From JBGTHB01 sp041746415 (GTDB lineage Bacteria; Pseudomonadota; Gammaproteobacteria; Coxiellales; Coxiellaceae): a stretch of 12,445 nucleotides of DNA. This document shows, piece by piece, positions 1 through 7,492 of this stretch. Location of the stretch: the NCBI GenBank assembly GCA_041746415.1, contig JBGTHB010000058.1, forward strand, positions 1 through 12,445, read 5' to 3'. The notes under the pieces were generated by a model that was not told where the DNA came from, did no database searches, and was given only the letters and a program-made list of their open reading frames with translations. The position numbers were made by a program, and so were the translations under genes. Position 1 is the stretch's first letter; the number at the start of each line of letters is the position of its first letter.

Positions 1-25
1 CAATTTTTTCAACCGTTGCTCTCAT
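1..25 (-). CDS. 5' end of a fourth gene of the mevalonate operon (partial, runs off the left edge)
   Basis: Only eight codons are visible (reading M-R-A-T-V-E-K-I). The ATG overlaps the TGA of the upstream kinase gene in an ATGA arrangement. An AGGG ribosome-binding sequence lies about 6 nt before the ATG, so this is very likely a true start and translationally coupled. The product cannot be identified from eight residues. By operon logic, with HMG-CoA reductase and two GHMP kinases upstream, diphosphomevalonate decarboxylase (mvaD) or isopentenyl-diphosphate isomerase would be expected, but that is inference only. Confidence 0.6.
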
Positions 26-927
26 TGACAGCCCTGATTATTGAGTTGAACGGCTAATCGTTCATTTAAATTTGCGCTACCTAATCCAATCACGCAGTCT
101 CCTAAGCCTGAGCCAGAAATTTTTGCACCATAAATTGCAGGTTGTTGTTTTAATAAATTTAGGGCAGCATCAATTTGCTGCGTGCTCACACCCAATGATG
201 ACATGACGCTTTGAGCTTGATTAAATAAATTACCCAACGCACTGTAATTTTTATTTTTTAATAACGGCAGCGCTTTTTCAGCATAGCTTGATAGTTGCGA
301 AAAAAATGCTTCCAGTTGGGGCGCTTCATTTTCGTAACGTTGCTGCATAATATTAAGTGCGCTAGCGGTAGTGGTTTTGCTGCCCGTGAAAATGACGCTT
401 AATGGTGGCAGTGTAGTTATTTTTTCTCGCACTTGTTCATTTTGATAAACAGCGATACCGCCATAAATACTCGCTGCCACATCTGCTCCACTGCCTTTGC
501 CTTGCACTTGGCGAATAATGGCGATGGCTTTTTTTAATAATGAGTGCTGATCTAGCGCTGTATTGTGCCATTGGTTTAAGGCTAATAATGTGGCTACGGT
601 AACAGCAGCAGAACTGCCTAAGCCCATGTTGTGAGAAAATTCACTGTTTATAATGAGTTCGCAACCGTGTTTTAATTTACACGACGCTAGGGTTGTTAAA
701 ACAAATTCAAACGGTGCCGCCGCTTTTAAATTTTCAATACAGCATGTATGTTTGCCGAGAGCGGAGTGAATAATAATTTGGGCATCATCACGTGGAGTGA
801 GGGTGACATAGATGCGTTTATTTATGGCAGCACACAGCGCCACTCCACCGTGTAATACGCCGTATTCGCCAAGCAACATTAAACTGCCTGGTGCGCTAGT
901 TTGGTACGAGGCAGCAACCGTTTGCAT
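22..927 (-). CDS. mvaK2: GHMP-family kinase, probable phosphomevalonate kinase
   Basis: A 301-residue cytosolic GHMP kinase, likely phosphorylating 5-phosphomevalonate to 5-diphosphomevalonate. Motif 1 is at residues 12-24 (APGSLMLLGEYGV), the ATP-binding motif 2 at 101-108 (MGLGSSAA), and the C-terminal glycine-rich motif 3 at about 267-280 (GAKISGSGLGD). The segment GKGSGADVAASIYGG (143-157) resembles the GSGxDVAxxxYG stretch of phosphomevalonate kinases, which is why I prefer that call over mevalonate kinase. Odd point: motif 1 has Ser15 where GHMP kinases usually have Lys. The protein is shorter than typical bacterial MvaK2 (about 330-370 residues, from memory). The ATG overlaps the mevalonate kinase gene by 32 nt and has GTGGA about 7 nt upstream. 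The next gene starts inside its stop codon. Exact substrate is uncertain; membership of the GHMP family is firm. Confidence 0.75.
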   Translation of the reverse strand: MQTVAASYQTSAPGSLMLLGEYGVLHGGVALCAAINKRIYVTLTPRDDAQIIIHSALGKHTCCIENLKAAAPFEFVLTTLASCKLKHGCELIINSEFSHNMGLGSSAAVTVATLLALNQWHNTALDQHSLLKKAIAIIRQVQGKGSGADVAASIYGGIAVYQNEQVREKITTLPPLSVIFTGSKTTTASALNIMQQRYENEAPQLEAFFSQLSSYAEKALPLLKNKNYSALGNLFNQAQSVMSSLGVSTQQIDAALNLLKQQPAIYGAKISGSGLGDCVIGLGSANLNERLAVQLNNQGCQ

Positions 928-1942
928 CTATTTCCACTGGAGTTAAATTAAATTGATATTCATCGCAAAGTTGGTGGATGTTTTCATTTCCCACCACTAA
1001 TAACGCGCCAGCGTTGTCGCCGCTAATGGCACCGGCACCGCAAATTTTTGCTGCCATACCATGTTGTTCAATTGCGCTAACAAAGCGTTGAATTTTCTCC
1101 GGCACCACGCCAATTTGCACTAATAAACGATGATTTTCGCGCACGGCGTGTTGAATACTGGCGAGATCATTATTTTCAATGGCGTTTTGCATGGCTTGGC
1201 AAATGGCAGTAAATTGCGGGCCGAGATTTTTTTGGGTGAAAAAAGGCTTGGTGTGGCTGACGCATTCTCCAGTCGAGGTGACAGGTTGACCAGTATTAAT
1301 TAATTGCAATGGAAATGGCTTGAAGTCCAGTTTTTGCAATTGCCCTGGTTGGTAGCGAATAAAACCACCGTGATATACCACATTCACATCAAGACCGCTT
1401 GAATAACCATGTTGTAGATTTTCAGATTTAATGCCAAGACGAATGTAATCATCTAAAGAAAAATCAATGTCCAGGAACTGGCTTAACGCATAAATCACAC
1501 TGACCACACTGGCAGCGGAAGAGCCCATACCGCAGCCCATAGGCACAGCCGATTCAGTATGAATGGAAACACCCATGGGTAAGGTGTGTTTGATTTTCTC
1601 AAGAATACTTACTGCACTATATAATGTTAATTCAAACGGGTGTTTTAACACTTCACGAATACCGATGTCACCGGCGTGAAATTTTGAATATTGTTTATCC
1701 AGATTTATTTTGACGCGTTTTAACGCTTCCGAGGTAATTTTTTGACGAAAATCTAAGCCCGGTAAATTAAATGAAAAATGCAGTGGTGTGCTCCAGCTAA
1801 CTGTGGTTTGAGTGTAACAATTCACAGCTAACGCTAGGGCGGGGCAACCATACACCACAGCGTGTTCGCCAGTTAAAATTAATTTAGCTGGCGCGCGCGA
1901 GGTGAGTTTTTTTTTAGGAGCGGGTTTCATGGTATGTTGCAT
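896..1942 (-). CDS. mvaK1: mevalonate kinase (GHMP family)
   Basis: Phosphorylates mevalonate to 5-phosphomevalonate in the cytosol. From the chosen ATG the protein has 348 residues. Motif 1 (SRAPAKLILTGEHAVVYG) is at about 15-32 and includes the conserved Lys. The ATP-binding motif PMGCGMGSSAAS is at about 134-145. The SGLD segment near 182-185 carries the probable catalytic Asp. Motif 3 is an unusual form, GAGAISGDNAG (303-313), instead of the common GAGGGGC. Start choice: the frame stays open to a TTG at 1954 with no ribosome-binding site. The ATG at 1942 has a weak GTGG upstream, and another ATG lies at 1930, so the N-terminus could shift by 4 residues either way. The gene overlaps the 3' end of mvaA (stop at 1914) and the start of the next kinase, pointing to translational coupling. 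Confidence 0.85.
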   Translation of the reverse strand: MQHTMKPAPKKKLTSRAPAKLILTGEHAVVYGCPALALAVNCYTQTTVSWSTPLHFSFNLPGLDFRQKITSEALKRVKINLDKQYSKFHAGDIGIREVLKHPFELTLYSAVSILEKIKHTLPMGVSIHTESAVPMGCGMGSSAASVVSVIYALSQFLDIDFSLDDYIRLGIKSENLQHGYSSGLDVNVVYHGGFIRYQPGQLQKLDFKPFPLQLINTGQPVTSTGECVSHTKPFFTQKNLGPQFTAICQAMQNAIENNDLASIQHAVRENHRLLVQIGVVPEKIQRFVSAIEQHGMAAKICGAGAISGDNAGALLVVGNENIHQLCDEYQFNLTPVEIDANGCCLVPN

Positions 1943-2963
1943 TGCCACGTTCAAAATCGACGTGGGCTTTCATTAATTCGCCGTAGTTGGTTTGCGCTGC
2001 CAGCAATGAAATTTCACCACATAAAACCGTTGCGGCGACAATAATTGCTAAACGCCGTGCGCTCATGCCGGGTGGTAAATCATAACAACCCATCACTTTA
2101 AGATTTTCAACGACAGCTTTTAAATGTTTGCCGTTGCCAACTGTGCCCACAATAATGTTGGGTATCGTGACAGAAAAATACAAATCATCGCCGCGCATTT
2201 CCGTGTGCACAATGCCTTGTGAGCCTTCAACAATATTCGCCACATCTTGTCCTGTTGCCAAATAAACAGCATATAAAATATTAGCGAAATGGGCGTTAGC
2301 GCTGCGCAGTGAACCTGCGGCCAGTGAACCTAATAAGTTTTTCTTTAAATTTAAATCAACGATTTTTTGGGGTTCCGTTTTAAGTTTGTCTAAGCAAATT
2401 TGGCGTGGGATTATCATTTCTGCTACGACGTTTTTGCCACGGCCTAAAATACCGTTAACCGCTGAAACTTTTTTATCAACACAGTAATTACCAGAGATTG
2501 AAACATAGCGCAGTTGGGGGTAGTTGTTTTTTAATAATCGAATCACACTGTCAGCAGCTTTGGTTACCATGTTATGGCCAGACGCATCGCCCGTTTGTGC
2601 TTCGATGCGTAAAAATAATTGATTGCCAATTATTTGATAATGCCAGCCAATTAACTTAGCAAAACGTGAAGTGCCGGTAACGGCTTGCTTGAGTTCATCA
2701 TCATGCAGTTTAAGATCGTTAACCACTTGGCTGAGGGTGGCAACAGAGTCCGCTTCCATTACGATGGAACGCGTCATGCGCTCATCAATGACCACGCAGT
2801 GAATACCGGCGGTTAAACGCGAGACGCTAGCGCCGCGATTCGTTGAGGGCCACATGGGCGTTTCCAGGGTAGCCAACGGTACCTTTACTTCTGTATTCAC
2901 TTCTTGGCCAATAATTTTTACCGGGCCAATCCACTTCATGGGTATTGTAATATGGTCATTCAT
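1914..2963 (-). CDS. mvaA: 3-hydroxy-3-methylglutaryl-CoA reductase, class I type
   Basis: Reduces HMG-CoA to mevalonate, the committed step of the mevalonate pathway. The 349 residues correspond to the soluble catalytic domain only; there is no membrane region. Visible motifs are the catalytic Glu34 (LETPMWPSTNRG), the cofactor motif TGDASGHNM (124-132), SGNYCVDKK with catalytic Lys164 (157-165), GQD with catalytic Asp240, the GTVGNGKHL motif (273-281), and the catalytic His334 in LMKAHVDFERG near the C-terminus. The SGNYCxDKK and GTVGNG signatures fit class I (eukaryotic/archaeal-like) rather than the class II enzymes of many bacteria. The ATG at 2963 keeps the ITIPxxxxGPVKI segment seen at the start of the catalytic domain, whereas an inner ATG at 2939 would cut it. 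No strong ribosome-binding site is visible. First gene of the leftward operon, divergent from bamA. Confidence 0.93.
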   Translation of the reverse strand: MNDHITIPMKWIGPVKIIGQEVNTEVKVPLATLETPMWPSTNRGASVSRLTAGIHCVVIDERMTRSIVMEADSVATLSQVVNDLKLHDDELKQAVTGTSRFAKLIGWHYQIIGNQLFLRIEAQTGDASGHNMVTKAADSVIRLLKNNYPQLRYVSISGNYCVDKKVSAVNGILGRGKNVVAEMIIPRQICLDKLKTEPQKIVDLNLKKNLLGSLAAGSLRSANAHFANILYAVYLATGQDVANIVEGSQGIVHTEMRGDDLYFSVTIPNIIVGTVGNGKHLKAVVENLKVMGCYDLPPGMSARRLAIIVAATVLCGEISLLAAQTNYGELMKAHVDFERGNATYHETRS

Positions 2964-3066
2964 GGTCAGCGATGATACACGCCACGTGCTTTGATTGCCA
3001 CAATTGCAACGGTAGCGTCGGTTGTGTTTTGGACATGAGTTTCACGCTGGATAATCATAGACATAG

Positions 3067-3075
3067 TGTTATAAT
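3067..3075 (+). promoter_or_regulatory. extended -10 promoter for the bamA block
   Basis: TGTTATAAT is a perfect extended -10 element (TGn plus TATAAT). No good -35 is present at 16-18 bp, which an extended -10 tolerates. A start near 3082 would leave a leader of about 34 nt before the bamA ATG. The opposite strand reads TATAAC at 3068-3073, a weak -10 that might serve the divergent mvaA operon, but I found no matching -35. Confidence 0.55.
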
Positions 3076-3115
3076 GCGGCTCATTTTCATTATCCGCAAT
3101 AAAGGGCTGTATAGC

Positions 3116-5470
3116 ATGAAGCGCATTTTTAAGCGATTTTTCCAGTTTGTTGTCTTGTTTTTTGTTTTTCTGCCATTGGTGGCTAGTGCCTTTGTGGTGC
3201 ACAACATCCAGTTCCAAGGGTTGGAGCGGATTCGCACCAGTACGGCTTTGAGTTATATTCCCATTCATAGTGGCCAGCAATACACCACCAAACGCGGTGA
3301 TGAAGCTGTTCGAGCATTGTATAAAACGGGGTTTTTTAGTGAAGTAAATATTTATCGTCGCGGCAACACCTTAGTGATTCGCGTAAGTGAAAGACCAACG
3401 ATTGGTTTAATCAAAATTACCGGCAACAAAGCCATTAAATATGATGATCTGAAAAAAGTATTAAAAAAGATGAAGATTGTCGTTGGCAATCCATTTGATT
3501 ATGCCAAAGTGCATCAAATCGTGGTGGGCTTACAACAACAATATGGTTTGATGGGGTATCGAGCTGTAAGCGTCACAGCAGATGTGAAAAAAACACCGCA
3601 TAATACCGTGGCAATTTACATTAAAGTTCATGAAGGGGTGATTGCTAAAGTTGGTGCAATTAATTTTAAAGGCAATCATGTTTTTTCAGCGCGTGATTTA
3701 CGTGATCAGTTTCAGCTAACCACACCCGGTATTTTAACTATCTTTAATCACAAGGATCGCTATTCAAGTATCAAGCTTGATCAAGATTTGCAGAGCTTAC
3801 AAGACTATTATCTGGATCACGGCTATATCAAATTTCATGTTACACACAAAGACATTAAATATAATGCGGATCACACACGTGTTTATATTACGATTACGGT
3901 GGATGAAGGACCACAATATTTTATAAGTGGATGGAAAGTAACGGGCGATTTGTTAGGTCATCGTCAAGCGCTCGAAAAATTAATTACTCTTAAAAAGGGT
4001 GATGTGTTTTCACGGCAACGTGTATTAGCAACGGATAGTGCCATTAATGGTTATATGGCAAATCGTGGCTACGCTGAATCACAAGTTTTAGTTGGTACTC
4101 AGCTTGATCAAGCCAAACATACAGTGATGTTAAACTTCCGTGTGGCGCCAGGTGGGAGAATTTACGTACGACGCATTAATTTTTACGGTAATCAGCGTAC
4201 GTCTGAAGAAGTATTTCGTCGTGAATTGCGTCAAATGGAAGGCGCTGTGTATTCCGCCTCGAAAATAAAACAATCAACACAAAATTTAAAGCAGTTGCCT
4301 TATCTCGATCCTTATTCATTAAATATGGTGACTGATCCTGTGCCAGGCAGTCCCGATCAAGTCGATCTGGATTATCACTTAACAGAGAAAAATGCGGGTA
4401 AGGTAAGCATTCAAGCCGGTTATTCGGATGCCTATGGATTTTTATATGGCTCGAGTATTACGGAACCTAACTTTTTAGGTACGGGTAAAGGCGTAGGTAT
4501 TGGGTTTCAAAACAACGAAGTTATTCAAAATTACTTTTTAAATTATTTTGATCCCTATTTTACAATTAATGGGGTTAGTTTAGGTGTGAATGCTAACTAC
4601 AACCATGCCAAATTCGATCCGCGTTTTAATCAGCAATCGTATGTAGAAGATACGTTTGGCTTGTCATTCAACCTCGGTTTTCCATTGAATGAACACAACA
4701 CCATTCAATTGGGTATGGGTTATAACAATACTCAGATTTCAAATGTGGACACAGCCATTGCAGCACCGAGTGTATTGAATTTCATGAATGGCCGCTCTAG
4801 TGCGGACTTTAATATTATTAATGTGACAGGTGACTGGGTGTACAATTCGCTTGATCAAATTATTCTGCCAACGAGAGGCTGGCATGATGATTTTTCAACA
4901 TTAGTGGGCGTCCCTGTTTTTGATTCCAGCTTGTCTTACTACAAAGTGGGTAACCAAGTAGATGGGTTTATTCCATTGAGTGATACGGGTTTCGTTGTTC
5001 ATTTAACCAATGCCATTGGTTACGGCGGTGGGTATGGTGATCAAGATAGGTTACCGTTCTTTTTAAATTACTATGCAGGCGGTTTGCAAGGCGGTTTGCC
5101 AGGGTATACTGCGAATTCTTTGGGCCCAAAAAATATTGCAAATAGTAGCGCTTCAATTGGTGGTAACTTTATGGCTACAGCCGGCGTGCATCTTATCTTG
5201 CCTAACTTTTTTCACAATCACATGCGTGTAGCAGGGACGTTCGATGTGGGTAACGTGTTTCAAACACCACGTTTTGCCGGTGATTTAGCATCGCCTAATA
5301 TCATCCAAGATGAGTCAGTGAGCTTCAAAAACTTGCGTATGGCAGCGGGTGTTTTGATAACACTTTACACTCCCATTGCACCAATTAAGCTCAGTTTGGC
5401 ATTCCCGATTGATAAGAAAACGGGTGATGATATTCGCGAATTCCAGTTCGCCTTATCAAGCGGTATATAA
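3116..5470 (+). CDS. bamA: outer membrane protein assembly factor BamA (Omp85)
   Basis: Central subunit of the BAM machine that inserts beta-barrel proteins into the outer membrane. From ATG 3116 the protein has 784 residues, close to the usual 790-810. The frame stays open upstream to 2972, but only the 3116 start gives a clean signal peptide: basic MKR start, hydrophobic core, cleavage after VASA at about residue 25. An AAGGG lies about 11 nt upstream. Five POTRA domains follow (roughly 26-425; FVVHNIQFQGLERI opens POTRA1), then the 16-strand barrel (about 428-784) beginning near VSIQAGYSDAYGF. Two departures from the family are visible. The loop-6 VRGF motif reads LPGY, with Pro662 at the conserved Arg position, and the C-terminus reads FQFALSSGI, lacking the final aromatic residue. 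First gene of the envelope block. Confidence 0.95.
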   Translation: MKRIFKRFFQFVVLFFVFLPLVASAFVVHNIQFQGLERIRTSTALSYIPIHSGQQYTTKRGDEAVRALYKTGFFSEVNIYRRGNTLVIRVSERPTIGLIKITGNKAIKYDDLKKVLKKMKIVVGNPFDYAKVHQIVVGLQQQYGLMGYRAVSVTADVKKTPHNTVAIYIKVHEGVIAKVGAINFKGNHVFSARDLRDQFQLTTPGILTIFNHKDRYSSIKLDQDLQSLQDYYLDHGYIKFHVTHKDIKYNADHTRVYITITVDEGPQYFISGWKVTGDLLGHRQALEKLITLKKGDVFSRQRVLATDSAINGYMANRGYAESQVLVGTQLDQAKHTVMLNFRVAPGGRIYVRRINFYGNQRTSEEVFRRELRQMEGAVYSASKIKQSTQNLKQLPYLDPYSLNMVTDPVPGSPDQVDLDYHLTEKNAGKVSIQAGYSDAYGFLYGSSITEPNFLGTGKGVGIGFQNNEVIQNYFLNYFDPYFTINGVSLGVNANYNHAKFDPRFNQQSYVEDTFGLSFNLGFPLNEHNTIQLGMGYNNTQISNVDTAIAAPSVLNFMNGRSSADFNIINVTGDWVYNSLDQIILPTRGWHDDFSTLVGVPVFDSSLSYYKVGNQVDGFIPLSDTGFVVHLTNAIGYGGGYGDQDRLPFFLNYYAGGLQGGLPGYTANSLGPKNIANSSASIGGNFMATAGVHLILPNFFHNHMRVAGTFDVGNVFQTPRFAGDLASPNIIQDESVSFKNLRMAAGVLITLYTPIAPIKLSLAFPIDKKTGDDIREFQFALSSGI

Positions 5471-5509
5471 TAGAGTATTATTGATAAAAACTAATGGGGG
5501 TTTAAATAA

Positions 5510-6001
5510 ATGAAAAAATATTGGGTAGCAGCAGCGGTATCACTTGCTTTAATGACTGGGTCAGCAATGGCAAGCGACATTGGTGTGGTAGACGTGCAAA
5601 AAATTCTGCAGGATTCATCAAAAGCAAAATCATTGCGGGCTAAATTACAGAGCCAATTTGGCAATAAGCGTGACAAGATGATGTCGCAGTCAAAACAATT
5701 GCAATCAGACATGCAAAAATTGCAAAAAAATCAATCGGTAATGAGCAAATCGGATTTAACGGCGCTGAAGAACAAGATTTCATCTGAGCGCGATACATTG
5801 GGTAAAGAGCAGGGCCAATTCCAGCAAGCGTATTTTAAAGCGCGTAATGATGCGATGGAAACGATTTTGCAAAGCGTTGAAGCATCAGCAGCCATCGTAG
5901 CTAAGAAAAAAGATCTTGATTTGGTGGTAGCTAAAAACACAGTTATTTATGCTAAAAATGGTGCCGATATTACTGACGCCGTGATTAGCGGCATGAAGTA
6001 A
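5510..6001 (+). CDS. skp: periplasmic chaperone Skp/OmpH
   Basis: Trimeric periplasmic holdase that carries unfolded outer-membrane proteins towards the BAM complex. The 163-residue precursor has a signal peptide (MKKYW start, cleavage after GSAMA at residue 21). The mature N-terminus IGVVDVQKILQDS is the family's opening strand. A long Lys/Gln/Ser-rich coiled-coil tentacle region follows (about 40-125), then a C-terminal alpha/beta return (DLDLVVAKNTVIYAKNGADI) that is diagnostic of OmpH/Skp. A strong GGGGG ribosome-binding sequence sits about 9 nt before the ATG. The gene lies 39 nt after bamA and 7 nt before lpxD, the standard gammaproteobacterial order. Confidence 0.95.
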   Translation: MKKYWVAAAVSLALMTGSAMASDIGVVDVQKILQDSSKAKSLRAKLQSQFGNKRDKMMSQSKQLQSDMQKLQKNQSVMSKSDLTALKNKISSERDTLGKEQGQFQQAYFKARNDAMETILQSVEASAAIVAKKKDLDLVVAKNTVIYAKNGADITDAVISGMK

Positions 6002-6008
6002 TCTTCGT

Positions 6009-7061
6009 ATGTCGTCCAGACCTTATTCACTTAGCGAACTCGCTAAATTGTTAAAGGCAGAGCTAATCGGTGATGGGAATTACCTCATCACCGATATCGC
6101 TTCCATTGATGCGCTCAATAAAAATAAAATTGCTTTTTTCGCTACTGGCGCCGTAGCTTCATTGCAACGTTGTACGGATGGCGCACTGCTCATCAGCGCA
6201 CGTTTCAAAGGAAATTGTCAGCTACCTTGTTTGATCGTTGAAAATCCGCGTTTGGCGTTTATTAAATTACTCAAATTATTTCGTCACTCAACTGTTACGC
6301 AGCAAGTGGGCATTCATGCGCGCGCTGTTATAGGTGTGGATTGCCAGTTGGATAATTCAGTCATAATTGAGGCTAACGTGGTAATGGGTGATCGCGTAAA
6401 ATTAGGTGCTAATACGCGTGTTTTGGCGGGCGCGGTTATTCAGGACGATGTTAGTGTTGGCGCAGATTGTGTAATTCATAATAATGTAGTATTACATCAT
6501 CACATCACTATTGGTGATCGTTGTGAATTTTACGCTGGTTGTGTTGTTGGTGCCGATGGTTTTGGTTACGAAGCGGATGAAAACGGTTATTGGCACAAAG
6601 TACCACAAGTGGGTTCTGTAATTATTGGCAATGATGTTGAAGTTGGTGCTAATACTTGTATTGACCGTGGTGCACTTAACGATACCGTAATTGGCCATGG
6701 TGTAAAAATTGATGATCAGGTTATGATAGGCCACAATGTGCAGATTGGCGACCATACCATTATTGCGGGTTGTGCAGCGATTGCAGGCAGCACGCGCATT
6801 GGTCGTCATTGTGTGGTTGCTGGAGCGGCCTGCATTGCTGATCACCTCACAATTTGCGATGGTGTGGTCATGACAGGTATGGCCATGATCTCTAGTTCAA
6901 TTGGTGAGCCGGGTGTGTACTCTTCAGGCACCAATTTTTTACCGCGTGCCAAATGGCAACGCGCAGCAGCACGATTTAAACAACTGGATGAGCTTGCCAA
7001 AACCGTGAAGAAATTAGAACGTCAGATTTTGGTTAATGCAAATGGTGATAGCGATGATTGA
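6009..7061 (+). CDS. lpxD: UDP-3-O-(3-hydroxyacyl)glucosamine N-acyltransferase LpxD
   Basis: Third step of lipid A synthesis: transfers a 3-hydroxyacyl chain from ACP to the 2-amino group of UDP-3-O-acyl-GlcN. The 350-residue protein has an N-terminal uridine-binding domain (1-100, opening SLSELAKLLKAELIGDG), a left-handed beta-helix of hexapeptide repeats (about 100-295), and a C-terminal helix (about 315-340). The catalytic His is His242 in GHNVQIGDHTIIAG, matching E. coli His239. The EPGVYSSG segment at 300-307 is also conserved. The ATG lies 7 nt after the skp stop with only a weak ribosome-binding sequence, consistent with coupling to skp translation. The last 8 nt overlap the fabZ start. 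Confidence 0.96.
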   Translation: MSSRPYSLSELAKLLKAELIGDGNYLITDIASIDALNKNKIAFFATGAVASLQRCTDGALLISARFKGNCQLPCLIVENPRLAFIKLLKLFRHSTVTQQVGIHARAVIGVDCQLDNSVIIEANVVMGDRVKLGANTRVLAGAVIQDDVSVGADCVIHNNVVLHHHITIGDRCEFYAGCVVGADGFGYEADENGYWHKVPQVGSVIIGNDVEVGANTCIDRGALNDTVIGHGVKIDDQVMIGHNVQIGDHTIIAGCAAIAGSTRIGRHCVVAGAACIADHLTICDGVVMTGMAMISSSIGEPGVYSSGTNFLPRAKWQRAAARFKQLDELAKTVKKLERQILVNANGDSDD

Positions 7062-7488
7062 TCAAGACGAAATTAAAAAATACATTCCCCACCGGTATCC
7101 ATTTTTGTTTGTGGATCAGATCCTTAATTATGAGCCCAATAAAAGTTTGCGCGCTCTGAAAAATGTGACGCACAACGAATATTTTTTTCAAGGACATTTT
7201 CCAGCGCGCGCAGTAATGCCTGGGGTTATTATGATTGAGGCAATGGCACAGGCAGCGGGTGTGTTAATGGCAAAGTCATTAGATTGGCCAGAAAACCACG
7301 ATAACATTTTCTTTTTAGCTGGTGTAGATAACGCTCGTTTTAAGCGTGTGGTTGAGCCAGGTGATCAACTCGTTATGGATATTGAAACAATTAAAATGCG
7401 TCGTGATTTATGGAAAGTGCAGGGCACTGCCACGGTTGAGGGTGAGCTGGCTTGTGCAGCAGAAATTATGATGGTACGAGGACAATAA
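7054..7488 (+). CDS. fabZ: 3-hydroxyacyl-ACP dehydratase FabZ
   Basis: Dehydrates 3-hydroxyacyl-ACP in fatty acid elongation and so competes with LpxA/LpxD for the same hydroxyacyl-ACP pool. The chosen ATG gives 144 residues. The hot-dog fold signature FFQGHFPARAVMPGVIMIEAMAQ is split over catalytic His48 and Glu62, and the N-terminal IPHRYPFLFVD is typical. Start choice: in-frame ATGs also occur at 7036 and 7042. The ATG at 7054 is preferred because GGTGATA precedes it at good spacing, it overlaps lpxD by only 8 nt, and it yields the usual short N-terminus (MIDQDEIKKYIPHRYP). The lpxA ATG follows the stop by 4 nt. Confidence 0.95.
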   Translation: MIDQDEIKKYIPHRYPFLFVDQILNYEPNKSLRALKNVTHNEYFFQGHFPARAVMPGVIMIEAMAQAAGVLMAKSLDWPENHDNIFFLAGVDNARFKRVVEPGDQLVMDIETIKMRRDLWKVQGTATVEGELACAAEIMMVRGQ

Positions 7489-7492
7489 TATT

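Noticed and set aside
2972..3115. Upstream extension of bamA (48 extra codons)
   Set aside because: It would place the signal peptide inside the protein and run across the extended -10 promoter. The start at 3116 gives a normal signal peptide.
2966..3280. Minus-strand frame of 104 codons between mvaA and bamA
   Set aside because: It lies antisense to the bamA signal peptide and first POTRA domain and across the divergent promoter. It shows no recognisable domain and no ribosome-binding site.
5466..5471. TATAAT at the end of bamA as a separate skp promoter
   Set aside because: No acceptable -35 lies 16-18 bp upstream and it overlaps the bamA stop. The 39-bp gap is equally well explained by read-through from bamA.
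6492..6845. Minus-strand frame of 117 codons inside lpxD
   Set aside because: The Asn/Thr-rich repetitive sequence is the antisense of LpxD hexapeptide repeats, so it is a shadow frame.
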